Below, in pieces: positions 1 through 8,640 of a stretch of 64,000 nt of DNA. Origin of the DNA: Alkanindiges hydrocarboniclasticus. GTDB taxonomy: Bacteria; Pseudomonadota; Gammaproteobacteria; Pseudomonadales; Moraxellaceae. The translations under genes were made by a program, and so were the position numbers. How positions within the stretch are numbered: the first letter of the stretch is position 1; every line of letters starts with the position of its first letter. Below the pieces are notes generated by a model. That model did no database searches. It was not told the origin of the DNA and saw nothing but the letters and a program-made list of their open reading frames with translations. The stretch is from NCBI RefSeq assembly GCF_001982605.1, contig NZ_MLCN01000022.1, positions 98,093 through 162,092 of the forward strand. The letters run 5' to 3'.

Positions 1-51
1 CAGGATCATTCAGTGTCATTGTTTTAAGAGTTCGTGATAAGTATAAATCAA

Positions 52-86
52 TTGATAACTTTTAATATTTCAACTATTATTGAAAT
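52..86 (+). promoter_or_regulatory. arsR promoter with overlapping ArsR operator
   Basis: A sigma70-like promoter is visible: TTGATA at 52-57, a 17-base spacer, and TATTAT at 75-80. A perfect inverted repeat ATTTCAA-N6-TTGAAAT at 67-86 covers the -10 box and ends directly before the arsR ATG at 87. This fits an ArsR-family operator that blocks RNA polymerase until arsenite or antimonite binds. A second palindrome, ATCAATTGAT, lies at 47-56 over the -35. The predicted transcription start falls at about 86-88, on the start codon, so the arsR message should be leaderless. The assignment of repressor to site is inference. Confidence 0.7.
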
Positions 87-422
87 ATGGAAACCAAATT
101 GATTATTGCTGCCTTAAGTGCACTCGCGCAGGAATCCCGCCTGGCTATCTTTCGTCTATTGGTACAGGCAGGACCTGCTGGCATGCCTGCCGGCCGTATT
201 AGTGAAGCAGCAGGGATTGCCCCGTCATCGCTGTCTTTTCACTTAAAGGAAATGAGCCATGCCAACATGGTGACTTCACGGCAAGAGGGACGCTATGTTA
301 TTTACAGCGCCAACTTTGACACCATGAACAGCCTGCTGGCTTACTTGACTGAAAACTGCTGTAACGGTGTTCCCTGCACGTCAGATAGGGCGTGCAATAC
401 ACCCACGTCAGTTAACCCATAA
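87..422 (+). CDS. arsR: ArsR/SmtB-family arsenic-responsive repressor
   Basis: This is a 111-residue winged-helix repressor that should bind the operator just upstream and release it on arsenite/antimonite binding. The helix-turn-helix core is about residues 35-57 (ISEAAGIAPSSLSFHLKEM), followed by the beta wing. The ELCVCDLC metal site of E. coli ArsR is absent. Cysteines instead cluster at the C-terminus, Cys91-Cys92 and Cys97 (NCCNGVPC), plus Cys103, resembling the C-terminal site known from Acidithiobacillus ArsR. No Shine-Dalgarno precedes the ATG, consistent with a leaderless transcript. It is the first gene of arsR-arsH-arsC-acr3. Confidence 0.93.
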   Translation: METKLIIAALSALAQESRLAIFRLLVQAGPAGMPAGRISEAAGIAPSSLSFHLKEMSHANMVTSRQEGRYVIYSANFDTMNSLLAYLTENCCNGVPCTSDRACNTPTSVNP

Positions 423-537
423 ATCCAGAATATGATTAATTCTAAAGCTGAGGTGGTACTGGATATTTTGCTACGTCCAAGGTTAAACGAATTGACCAAG
501 GACGATGGTAAACGGGTATTTAATAGGGAGAGCAACC

Positions 538-1260
538 GTGTCAACCAAGCCGCATGAGTTACCCAGTCTGGATATTGGCCTGTTGCCGATACCGACCAAG
601 CTACAAGTTGAAATGGATCACGCACTGAGCCATGCACCGCGTATCCTGATTTTATATGGTTCACTACGCACGCGTTCCTATAGCCGTTTTCTGGCACTTG
701 AAGCCCAGCGCATACTGGAATATATGGGCTGCGAGGTCAGGGTATTCCATGCCGATGGCTTACCGCTGCCAGACAGTGAGGATGACAGCCACACCAAGGT
801 GCAGGAGCTGCGCAGTTTAGCCTTGTGGTCAGAGGGCATGGTGTGGTGTACCCCGGAGCGGCATGGGGCCATGACCGGCATCATGAAAAGCCAGATTGAC
901 TGGATTCCTTTATCTCAGGGTGCAGTGCGGCCAACCCAGGGCAAAACCCTTGCACTCATGCAGGTTAGTGGTGGCTCTCAGTCGTTTAATGCAGTGAACC
1001 AGCTACGCATTTTAGGCCGCTGGATGCGCATGTTTACCATTCCCAATCAGTCCTCGGTTCCCAAGGCATTTTTAGAGTTTGATGAAGCAGGACGGATGAA
1101 GCCGTCAGCGCTGTATGAGCGGGTAGTCGATGTGATGGAAGAGCTAGTCAAATTTACCCTGCTGCTGTGTGGTCGTCAGGATTATCTGGTAGATCGCTAT
1201 TCGGAACGTAAGGAATCGGCAGAAGCACTATCACAACGGGTTAATCAAAGAAGTCTTTAA
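538..1260 (+). CDS. arsH: ArsH, NADPH-dependent FMN reductase/organoarsenical oxidase
   Basis: A flavodoxin-like flavoprotein of 240 residues. ArsH proteins oxidise trivalent methyl- or aryl-arsenicals to the less toxic pentavalent forms and reduce FMN or quinones with NADPH. The FMN phosphate loop is visible as [11 protein letters not shown] near residues 43-53, with [18 protein letters not shown] further on. The GTG at 538 is chosen because GGGAG at 526-530 sits 7 bases upstream; an in-frame ATG at 505 lacks such a site. About 115 bases separate it from arsR. It comes second in the operon, before arsC, whereas arsH is often last in related operons. Confidence 0.93.
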   Translation: MSTKPHELPSLDIGLLPIPTKLQVEMDHALSHAPRILILYGSLRTRSYSRFLALEAQRILEYMGCEVRVFHADGLPLPDSEDDSHTKVQELRSLALWSEGMVWCTPERHGAMTGIMKSQIDWIPLSQGAVRPTQGKTLALMQVSGGSQSFNAVNQLRILGRWMRMFTIPNQSSVPKAFLEFDEAGRMKPSALYERVVDVMEELVKFTLLLCGRQDYLVDRYSERKESAEALSQRVNQRSL

Positions 1261-1295
1261 TTTTTTATTAAATCAATTTTTTTTTAGGGAATACC

Positions 1296-1796
1296 ATGGG
1301 TCAAAAAGTCTGGAATGTTTTAGTGCTGTGTACTGGCAACTCGGCCCGCAGCATTATGGGGGAAGCACTCATCAATGTGCTGGGACAAGGACGTTTTAAG
1401 GCCTATAGCGCGGGTAGCCAGCCCATGGGCCGGGTTAATCCATTTGCGGTTGAACAAGCGCAAACCATTGGCTATGACACCTCAACGGTACGCAGCAAAA
1501 GCTGGGATGAGTTCTCACAGCCGGATGCTATTCCCATGGATATTGTGATTACCGTGTGTGATAGCGCAGCGGGTGAAAGCTGTCCATTATGGCGCGGTAG
1601 GCCCATCAAGGTACACTGGGGTTTTGCTGATCCCTCGCATATTGATGGGTCTGACGATGATAAGCGCGCTGCCTTTGCGATTACTTTTGCACAAATCCGC
1701 AAAAAAGTAGAAGCCCTCATGCAGTTGCCGATTGATAGCCTGACCACCGAGCAGCTTAAAGCCGGGTTACAGGCCATTGGCGATGCTGAGGTTTAA
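1296..1796 (+). CDS. arsC: Arsenate reductase, low-molecular-weight phosphatase type
   Basis: A 166-residue enzyme reducing arsenate to arsenite, the form exported by Acr3. The CX5R phosphatase-like loop is CTGNSAR with nucleophile Cys12 and Arg18. Cys88 and Cys96 (TVCDSAAGESCPLW) are positioned like the relay cysteines of thioredoxin-linked ArsC, though the spacing is one residue longer than in plasmid pI258 ArsC. Whether thioredoxin, glutaredoxin or mycothiol recycles it cannot be told from sequence. A TTAGGGA Shine-Dalgarno lies before the ATG, and acr3 starts 14 bases after the stop, so the two are cotranscribed. Confidence 0.92.
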   Translation: MGQKVWNVLVLCTGNSARSIMGEALINVLGQGRFKAYSAGSQPMGRVNPFAVEQAQTIGYDTSTVRSKSWDEFSQPDAIPMDIVITVCDSAAGESCPLWRGRPIKVHWGFADPSHIDGSDDDKRAAFAITFAQIRKKVEALMQLPIDSLTTEQLKAGLQAIGDAEV

Positions 1797-1810
1797 AAAG
1801 GATATAAGCC

Positions 1811-2830
1811 ATGAGCATTTTTGAACGCTACCTGACAGTCTGGGTTTTCCTGTGCATTATCGTTGGCATTGCTTTAGGCCAGTTTTTTCCGAGTTTGTTT
1901 CAAGCCATTGGACATATGGAAATTGCCAAGGTGAACCTGCCCGTGGGCCTGCTGATCTGGGTAATGATTATTCCCATGCTGCTTAAAGTGGACTTTTCAG
2001 CGCTTATGGATGTGCGCCATCATGTCAAAGGCATCGGGGTGACGCTGTTTATTAACTGGCTGGTGAAGCCATTTTCCATGGCATTTCTGGCTTGGCTTTT
2101 TATTCGTCATATCTTTGCACCGTGGCTACCAGCCGAACAGCTTGATAGTTATATTGCCGGACTCATTTTACTGGCAGCGGCGCCCTGTACCGCGATGGTG
2201 TTTGTCTGGAGTCGGCTGACCAATGGCGATCCGCTGTTTACACTGTCCCAAGTGGCATTGAATGATGCCATTATGGTGGTGGCCTTTGCGCCTATTGTGG
2301 CTTTACTGCTGGGCTTGTCGGCCATTATTGTGCCTTGGGATACGTTGATTACCTCCGTTGTGCTTTACATTATCGTACCCGTCATCATTGCCCAGCTCTT
2401 ACGCAAGGTATTATTAAAAAAAGGCCAAGCCAGTTTTGATCGTGCGATGGAAATGATTAGTCCGTGGTCGATTACTGCTTTACTGGCAACGCTGGTTTTA
2501 CTGTTTGCCTTTCAGGGTCAGGCGATTATTGAGCAACCGCTGGTCATTGCCTTGCTGGCAGTGCCGATTCTCATTCAGGTGATTTTTAATTCATCACTGG
2601 CTTACTGGCTCAACCGCGCTGTGGGTGAAAAGCACAATATCGCCTGCCCTTCAGCCTTAATTGGTGCATCCAATTTCTTTGAGCTGGCAGTTGCCGCGGC
2701 GATTAGCCTGTTTGGTTTTCATTCCGGTGCAGCATTGGCCACCGTAGTTGGTGTCTTAATTGAAGTTCCAATCATGCTGCTGGTTGTACGGGTGGTTAAT
2801 CAAAGCAAACACTGGTACGAAAAAGCCTAA
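1811..2830 (+). CDS. acr3: Arsenite efflux transporter, ACR3 family
   Basis: A 339-residue inner-membrane carrier with about ten hydrophobic helices that expels arsenite in exchange for protons. Diagnostic Acr3 stretches are VGLLIWVMIIPMLLKVDF near residues 45-62 and AAAPCTAMVFVWSRLTNGD near 118-136, which carries the conserved transport cysteine. It belongs to the bile acid/arsenite (BART) superfamily and is unrelated to E. coli ArsB. AAAGGATATAAGCC precedes the ATG. It is the last gene of the operon; a small GC hairpin follows at 2831-2849. No arsA or arsD is present, so export does not rely on an ATPase subunit encoded here. Confidence 0.94.
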   Translation: MSIFERYLTVWVFLCIIVGIALGQFFPSLFQAIGHMEIAKVNLPVGLLIWVMIIPMLLKVDFSALMDVRHHVKGIGVTLFINWLVKPFSMAFLAWLFIRHIFAPWLPAEQLDSYIAGLILLAAAPCTAMVFVWSRLTNGDPLFTLSQVALNDAIMVVAFAPIVALLLGLSAIIVPWDTLITSVVLYIIVPVIIAQLLRKVLLKKGQASFDRAMEMISPWSITALLATLVLLFAFQGQAIIEQPLVIALLAVPILIQVIFNSSLAYWLNRAVGEKHNIACPSALIGASNFFELAVAAAISLFGFHSGAALATVVGVLIEVPIMLLVVRVVNQSKHWYEKA

Positions 2831-2872
2831 CGCCTGCGCATCAGGCAGGCTATTTGACCATTGAATGACTTT

Positions 2873-3667
2873 TTACTGATTTTTCAGTAGTTGCCACAGT
2901 AGCCGTTTTTTGAGCGGCTGCTCAATCAGCTCAGATAAATGTGGCAGGCGCTCAATCCGGTCAGGACAAACCTCATCAGCCAGTTCACTCATTAGGCCAA
3001 CCCGCTTATCCAGGCCCAGCCGAAACAGGAAACCATTCAAGGCGGCCCTGGAGCCTGTCATTCGCTGCCAGCGCTGTCCTTCAGACAAAGGCCATGAAAA
3101 ATGGCTAAGCTCCGGTTGCCGGAATGCCAGCAGGATATTTTTCCACAATGTATGTAACTGCGGGTTTTGCAGGTCTGCTTCATTCACCAGCACAATCCAC
3201 TGGTTAATTTCACAAGCCTGCAAGCGAAAACTATGCAGGTTTGCAGTGGCAGCAGGTTCCACTTCAAAATGATCAACAGCCTGTATTGCATCACTTTCAG
3301 ATAGCAGACTCACCTGATCAACCCTGTGCTTAACCAGTTCAGGCTGCAATACTACCGGTTGAATTGCTGGGGATGGATGATCCAGATTTGCTGCTGCCTG
3401 ACCCAGTTCCGGTACTGTGCTGGCGTGAACAAGGGCTTCAGGCTGAACAATTTTGCGGGCAGGCTCATTGATAAAAGAGTCAGCCATAGCTACAGTGACA
3501 GGGTGATGCGCGACTTTCTCAGTGCTATTATTTGTTTCTAATTCATCCGTTGCTTGGCGCCACAATTGTACGCTTGGCGCAGATGCAGATTTGGTTACAA
3601 CAGCCCGGGGCACCCATTGACGGATGCCAAGCGCAGTTAGTAGAGCTCGCTGCCGGGCGTCGTGCAT
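2873..3667 (-). CDS. Candidate DNA polymerase III psi subunit (HolD-like), otherwise unknown
   Basis: A 264-residue protein I cannot assign firmly. The N-terminus (RQRALLTALGIRQWVPR, residues 5-21) resembles the start of E. coli HolD (QLGITQWSLRRP). After a variable, Ala/Gln/Val-rich linker (about 30-145), the C-terminal part (INQWIVLVNEADLQNPQL, then SHFSWPLSEGQ) resembles the HolD core that begins VMVANDLPALTDP. Pseudomonad psi subunits are also long and were hard to recognise. If correct it would bridge SSB and the clamp loader through chi. It begins immediately after the leuA stop (TAAATG), implying translational coupling. No other replication gene is adjacent. The resemblance is from memory. 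Confidence 0.5.
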   Translation of the reverse strand: MHDARQRALLTALGIRQWVPRAVVTKSASAPSVQLWRQATDELETNNSTEKVAHHPVTVAMADSFINEPARKIVQPEALVHASTVPELGQAAANLDHPSPAIQPVVLQPELVKHRVDQVSLLSESDAIQAVDHFEVEPAATANLHSFRLQACEINQWIVLVNEADLQNPQLHTLWKNILLAFRQPELSHFSWPLSEGQRWQRMTGSRAALNGFLFRLGLDKRVGLMSELADEVCPDRIERLPHLSELIEQPLKKRLLWQLLKNQ

Positions 3668-5215
3668 TTACATTACTTCTTCGGTTTGCGGGTTGGCCTT
3701 GCCTTCTGTGGTTAGCCAGTTCAGCGCATCCAGATAGGCCTTGGCGCTGGCAATCACAATGTCCGTGTCAGCCCCCTGACCCGTCACAATGCGTCCATTC
3801 TGGTTGAGGCGCACAGCCACTTCACCCTGACTGTCCGTACCGCTGGTAATGGCATTGACCTGATACAGCTCAAGGTTGGAACCGGATTTTGCCAGCACTT
3901 CAATGGCCTTGAACGTTGCATCAACCGGGCCGGAACCACTCTGGCTAACTGGCATGTCCTTGCCATCAATTTTAAGTACCAGATGCGCACGCGGTGTTTG
4001 GCCGGTTTTACTGGTCACTTCCAGCTCTACCAGTTCAAAGCGCTTGATCACATCAGAACCCTGATGGCCGGCAACCAGTGCATGCAAGTCTTCATCAAAA
4101 ATTTCGCTCTTGCGGTCAGCCAGATCCTTAAACCGGACAAACAGTTCATTGAGCTGCTCATCGGATTCAATGCCAATACCCAGTTCATCCAGACGGGCAC
4201 GAAATGCCGCACGACCAGATAGCTTGCCCAGCGTCAGCTTATTGGTTTTCCAGCCCACATCTTCGGCGCGCATGATTTCATAGGTTTCACGGTGTTTTAA
4301 AATACCATCCTGATGAATGCCGGATTCGTGGGCAAATGCATTGGCACCCACAATCGCCTTGTTGGGCTGTACCACATAACCGGTAATGGTCGACACCAGC
4401 CGTGAACTGGGCACAATTTCTTCAGTGCGGATATTGGTCGTAACGTCATAAATATCACGACGCACGCGCGTGGCCATTACAATTTCTTCCAAGGCGGCAT
4501 TACCTGCCCGCTCACCCAGACCATTAATGGTACATTCCACCTGACGCGCACCACCACGCACCGCTGCCAGTGAATTGGCCACTGCCATACCCAGATCATT
4601 ATGGCAATGCGCTGACCAGATTACCTGATCTGAATTGGGCACTTGCTCCAGCAAGGTTTTAAAGCGCTCATAAATCAGCTCGGGCGTAGAATACCCGACG
4701 GTATCCGGCACATTAATGGTTTTAGCACCTGCCTTGATCACCTCGTCAAAAATTCGCACCAGAAACGGTACTTCCGAGCGAATCGCATCTTCGGCAGAAA
4801 ATTCCACATCATCGGTGTATTCACGCGCAATCTTGATGGCTTTAACAGCCGCCTCAATTACCTGCTCTTCATTCATGCGCAGTTTGTATTGCATGTGAAT
4901 GGGACTGGTGGCAATAAAGGTATGCACCCGACCACGATTGGCTGCCTTAATGGCTTCACCAGCACGACGAATATCTTTCTCGTTAGCACGCGCCAGTGAA
5001 CAAATAGTGGAATCCTTGATAATGCTGGCAATACTTGAAATGGCCTCAAAATCACCGGGACTCGCCGCTGCAAAACCAGCTTCAATCACATCAACACCCA
5101 GACGCTCCAGTTGCCGCGCCACCCGGAGTTTTTCTTCCTTGGTCATGGCAGCACCGGGACTTTGTTCCCCATCACGCAAAGTGGTGTCAAATATGATTAA
5201 ACGGTTGCTAGTCAT
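3668..5215 (-). CDS. leuA: 2-isopropylmalate synthase
   Basis: The 515-residue enzyme condenses acetyl-CoA with 2-oxoisovalerate, the first committed step of leucine synthesis in the cytoplasm. The N-terminal TIM barrel starts with [19 protein letters not shown] (metal- and substrate-binding Arg-Asp), and the metal-binding [12 protein letters not shown] and [13 protein letters not shown] follow. The C-terminal third (about 390-515) is the LeuA dimer domain for leucine feedback inhibition. AAGGACAGG precedes the ATG. Length matches the bacterial LeuA1 type. The other leu genes are not in the window. I found no convincing leader peptide in the 143 bases upstream. Confidence 0.96.
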   Translation of the reverse strand: MTSNRLIIFDTTLRDGEQSPGAAMTKEEKLRVARQLERLGVDVIEAGFAAASPGDFEAISSIASIIKDSTICSLARANEKDIRRAGEAIKAANRGRVHTFIATSPIHMQYKLRMNEEQVIEAAVKAIKIAREYTDDVEFSAEDAIRSEVPFLVRIFDEVIKAGAKTINVPDTVGYSTPELIYERFKTLLEQVPNSDQVIWSAHCHNDLGMAVANSLAAVRGGARQVECTINGLGERAGNAALEEIVMATRVRRDIYDVTTNIRTEEIVPSSRLVSTITGYVVQPNKAIVGANAFAHESGIHQDGILKHRETYEIMRAEDVGWKTNKLTLGKLSGRAAFRARLDELGIGIESDEQLNELFVRFKDLADRKSEIFDEDLHALVAGHQGSDVIKRFELVELEVTSKTGQTPRAHLVLKIDGKDMPVSQSGSGPVDATFKAIEVLAKSGSNLELYQVNAITSGTDSQGEVAVRLNQNGRIVTGQGADTDIVIASAKAYLDALNWLTTEGKANPQTEEVM

Positions 5216-5358
5216 GGCTACCTGTCCTTACTGATCAAAAACGCATGGGATGTGGCTAAAACAGCAACATCGCAACTGAAAAAGAGGCTTATTGTATCTT
5301 GATTTGAAGGGTTAAGCTTAAAAATTCAAGTCCTATCTTGCTATGCTGGTGGTGTTGA

Positions 5359-7284
5359 TCAGGAGCTGATCTCAAGCGCAATTTTTCTGGCCGTGTAATC
5401 AGCCAGCGTTTTAGCCTCAAAACCCATACGCCAGTAAAGCAGATCCAGCACGTCCTGCTCCTCCTGACTAATAATCGTATCTGACCACAAACAGGTTTCC
5501 GCAGCTGCCAGAATATTCATGCGCTCACGCTTGAGCAACCCTGCCAGTTGATGTAAAACCTGACCCAGATTAACGGGATCATCGGTTACACGTTTCTTTT
5601 GTGCCACATCAAACTGTCGTGCTGATAAAATTGTCCGTAATACCCGCAGGCGTGCCTGTGCGATTTGTTCAGGTTTTAGTTTTTGCACATGCAACAGGGA
5701 TTCCACCAAAAAAGTTATGGCCGGGCCACAGTTCTCTATGGCAACAGGCACCACAGGCGGTAACTGCTTAAGCTTGGCCTTGACGCGCTCCAGCAATAGC
5801 ACATCCAGCAAACCAATATGTCCATCCAATTGGATAATATCAGCCAGACGGGTCAGTAACTGGCGCGCTGCACTGGCAGGCAGTTCTCCCAAGGCATCAA
5901 TCGCCTGCAAAAAAATACTGATGTATAGACGCGGGTCAAGTTTTGCCAGTGCCTCTACAATGGCTCGGCTGACCTGCTGCTTTTCGGGTTCACAGGCAAT
6001 CTGCTGGCGCAGGGCTAAAATGGCCGCCAGCAGTTCGCGGCAACCTGCCGACGTACTAAGCGCGCGCTTGATCACATCAGGACGTGCTGCGTTCTGGCGC
6101 ATTTGTGGGCTTAATGGCTTGACCGCATCCTTGATTTTTACTGTTACGGGATGCAGCCGAACGGTAGGTAATGGCACGGGCGGCTGCCATTCAATCGGGG
6201 CAACTTGCTGCTCAGGGGAAACAATTTCATCGTGCACCACTATCTCTGCCTGAGACTGGTCAAACTGCTTGCGCACCAGAATCCGCTCCTGCACCTTGGC
6301 ACGCCGCAATGCAGCCGGACTGATTTCGCCAATTCGGTGATCAAGGTCAGGGTGCGTTGCAAACAGGCTATTGCTATGGAGTGCCTGCCCAAAACAAAAA
6401 TGGCTGATGGATTCGGTATACACGCCATGTAACTGGGTGCCGATATGATGGGTGCGGATTCTGAGTAAGGCCTGTAGTACGCCATTGGTGCGGGTAAACT
6501 GCATGCTGGATGCATCCGCCAGAAACTCGCGCTGCCTTAAAATGGCAAACTTGAGCAAACGGGCCATCAACACGCCAAGGCTTCCCACCAGCCAGACCAG
6601 CCCGCCAATGGCAATAAACAGGGCGTCGGCATGCCGGTTACGCTGCACATGACGTTGCAGGGAAAAACCAGTTTGGGCAATCCAGCTACCCAACTGGCTC
6701 ACTGCAAGCAAGCCCGCAACCCACGCCACCAGACGCAAATTAAGCTGGGTATCCCCATGACGGATATGACTATATTCATGGGCAATCACGCCCTGTAACT
6801 CATGACGATCCAGCGTCTGCAACATGCCCCATGTTACTACCAAGGCCATGTCCATAGCGCGGTAACCTGCCACAAAGGCATTGACGCCCAGCTCATCATC
6901 CAGCACATACAGCGCCGGCATGGGCACACTGGATGCCACTGACATTTCCTCAACCACATTTTTCAGCATGCGTTCTTCAGGAACCGTCGTTTCAAACTGG
7001 ATACGCCGCGCCCCCAGACGATTGGCCAGTGCCCGCCCGCCCTCGCGTAAGCGGTAAGCTTCCCAGAACGATCCGCCCAGAATTATCACCAGCATACTGA
7101 CAATAATCATAGGGGTTAATGAATGATGAATAAAGGAACCGGATTGCTCAAAGGGATACAGCACCATGCCAACCAGCAGGTTCATGACAAAAATGGTAAA
7201 GCCCACTGCCAGCACAAACAAAGTGACCAGTATTAGGGTATAGCGCTTTGCCTGTTCCTGCCTGCCCCAGAAGTCCACATTCAT
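5359..7284 (-). CDS. Membrane M48 family metalloprotease (HtpX-like) with long C-terminal extension
   Basis: A 641-residue protein with two N-terminal membrane helices, then an M48 zinc protease domain with HEYSHIRHGD (HEXXH) near residue 170 of the mature numbering and further hydrophobic segments at about 180-240. The last roughly 270 residues are a soluble, mainly helical region absent from E. coli HtpX. Such proteases degrade misfolded membrane proteins. The gene follows lemA by 51 bases on the same strand, a pairing seen in many proteobacteria. The ATG at 7284 with ACAGGAATC upstream is preferred over a TTG 12 bases earlier. Confidence 0.85.
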   Translation of the reverse strand: MNVDFWGRQEQAKRYTLILVTLFVLAVGFTIFVMNLLVGMVLYPFEQSGSFIHHSLTPMIIVSMLVIILGGSFWEAYRLREGGRALANRLGARRIQFETTVPEERMLKNVVEEMSVASSVPMPALYVLDDELGVNAFVAGYRAMDMALVVTWGMLQTLDRHELQGVIAHEYSHIRHGDTQLNLRLVAWVAGLLAVSQLGSWIAQTGFSLQRHVQRNRHADALFIAIGGLVWLVGSLGVLMARLLKFAILRQREFLADASSMQFTRTNGVLQALLRIRTHHIGTQLHGVYTESISHFCFGQALHSNSLFATHPDLDHRIGEISPAALRRAKVQERILVRKQFDQSQAEIVVHDEIVSPEQQVAPIEWQPPVPLPTVRLHPVTVKIKDAVKPLSPQMRQNAARPDVIKRALSTSAGCRELLAAILALRQQIACEPEKQQVSRAIVEALAKLDPRLYISIFLQAIDALGELPASAARQLLTRLADIIQLDGHIGLLDVLLLERVKAKLKQLPPVVPVAIENCGPAITFLVESLLHVQKLKPEQIAQARLRVLRTILSARQFDVAQKKRVTDDPVNLGQVLHQLAGLLKRERMNILAAAETCLWSDTIISQEEQDVLDLLYWRMGFEAKTLADYTARKIALEISS

Positions 7285-7335
7285 GATTCCTGTCAATGTG
7301 TTTTAAATAGTTAAGCCTAAAGAATTCATACGGCT

Positions 7336-7932
7336 TTAAAGGCTAATGCGCAAGGATGAACGCACGGTTTTTGGATCATCCAGCACCAGCAGTTTCATGG
7401 GCTTAAAGCTAAAAGCACCGGCAATAAAATTACTGGGGAACATCTCACAGGCATTATTGTAAAACATCACCTGATCATTATAGGCCTGCCGGGCAAAGCC
7501 CACCCGGTTTTCAGTACTGCCCAGTTCTTCCATCAATTCCTTGACCACACTATCTGCCTTTAGCTCAGGATACTGCTCCATGACAGCGGTAAACTGGGCA
7601 AGGCTATTGCTTAAGCGCTGCTCGGCCAGCCCGAGTTTTTCCACCAGCTCAGGTGATTGATACGTGCCACTGGCAGCCAGATTACGCTGCGCCTGTACCG
7701 CAGCATCGCGTGCAGCAATCACCCGCTCCAGCGTGTCTTTTTCATGGCTCATGTAAGCACGGGTTGCCTCAACCAGATTGGGAATCAGGTCATGGCGGCG
7801 CTGCAACTGCACATCAATCTGCGAAAAACCATTACGGGCCGCATTGCGTCTGGCAACCAGTCCATTAAATAATCCGATAATATAAAGCAGGCCACCTAAA
7901 ATAATGGCCAGAAAAATAATTAATCCCCACAT
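7336..7932 (-). CDS. lemA: LemA family protein
   Basis: A 198-residue protein with one N-terminal membrane anchor (about 3-25, LIIFLAIILGGLLYIIGLFN) followed by a helical, coiled-coil-rich domain. RRNAARNGFSQIDVQLQRRH and LIPNLVEATRAYMSHEKDT are typical LemA segments, as is the C-terminal AYNDQVMFYNNACEMFPS. The biochemical role is not established; LemA genes often neighbour membrane proteases or TPM-domain genes. Here it is the first gene of a two-gene unit with the M48 protease. AGGGAGATAAGTAGCA precedes the start. Confidence 0.92.
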   Translation of the reverse strand: MWGLIIFLAIILGGLLYIIGLFNGLVARRNAARNGFSQIDVQLQRRHDLIPNLVEATRAYMSHEKDTLERVIAARDAAVQAQRNLAASGTYQSPELVEKLGLAEQRLSNSLAQFTAVMEQYPELKADSVVKELMEELGSTENRVGFARQAYNDQVMFYNNACEMFPSNFIAGAFSFKPMKLLVLDDPKTVRSSLRISL

Positions 7933-8024
7933 TGCTACTTATCTCCCTGTCTTATTGTTCAGGCAACTTGAACTATAATGCCATAAAAAATAGACCGATA
8001 ACGCAATTTTACGCCAGTCCATAG

Positions 8025-8059
8025 ATAACGGGCTATCACCCGAAGTAATAGCCCGTTAT
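8025..8059. terminator. Perfect 12-bp hairpin, probable terminator
   Basis: ATAACGGGCTAT at 8025-8036 and its exact complement at 8048-8059 enclose an 11-base loop. It lies downstream of the minus-strand DUF962 gene and upstream of lemA. No clear U-tract follows on either strand, so it may be a weak or factor-assisted terminator, or a processing hairpin. Confidence 0.45.
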
Positions 8060-8110
8060 TTAAACTGATCAGGAAAAATTGTAGTCATAAAGCCTGATTT
8101 ATTTTACCGC

Positions 8111-8485
8111 TTAATCAGCCTTATCGTATTTCCGGTGACGCAGACTCACCCGGCCACGGCAGATATCGCTGAGCATGCGCCAGTCGGACACAAAGCTGTA
8201 TAACGGTTGCTTAAAGGATGCAGGCTTGTTTTTTTCAAAGAAAAAATGCCCAACCCATGCGCAGGCATAACCGGTCACAATGCCTTTTAGCAAATAGCTT
8301 TTACGACCTGTTCGAATGGTCTTATAAATCCCGTATAAACCGGCAATACTGCCTAGCGCGTGTAGTCTGCGGCTCATCACATTACTGTGTTCAGTCAGGT
8401 AAAACCGGTAAAACTCGCCATAGTTGCGGATCGGCATGGCAAGTGGCTGATTTGTCGATTCCCGGGTTGAGACGGCTTGATTCAT
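8111..8485 (-). CDS. DUF962/Mpo1-like small membrane protein
   Basis: A 124-residue protein of the DUF962 (YGL010w/Mpo1-like) family. Recognisable features are EFYRFYLTEHSNVMSRRLH (about 25-43), a hydrophobic stretch GSIAGLYGIY, and GHFFFEKNKPASFKQPLYS then DWRMLSD near the C-terminus. In yeast, Mpo1 is a dioxygenase of phytosphingosine alpha-oxidation; conserved His residues (EHS, RLH, GHFFFE) are present here, but bacterial substrates are unknown. A GAGGGAG ribosome site precedes the ATG. A second, more hydrophobic relative lies at 47134-47583. Confidence 0.85.
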   Translation of the reverse strand: MNQAVSTRESTNQPLAMPIRNYGEFYRFYLTEHSNVMSRRLHALGSIAGLYGIYKTIRTGRKSYLLKGIVTGYACAWVGHFFFEKNKPASFKQPLYSFVSDWRMLSDICRGRVSLRHRKYDKAD

Positions 8486-8640
8486 TGATATACTCCCTCA
8501 CTATTGTGGCCGGCTGTCTTTTATCAGACAGTAATTACAGATCATCTGTTGCAGATCGGTTTAACCGGGCCAAATGTCATTTGCTTAAGCTGGCGATAAG
8601 TTAAAGCTGGCTTTTAACCAGCCATTTTATAAACTATGAA

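Noticed and set aside
1..2850. ars operon as part of a mobile island
   Set aside because: No integrase, transposase, direct repeats or tRNA boundary is visible; the left border is outside the window, so transfer cannot be judged.
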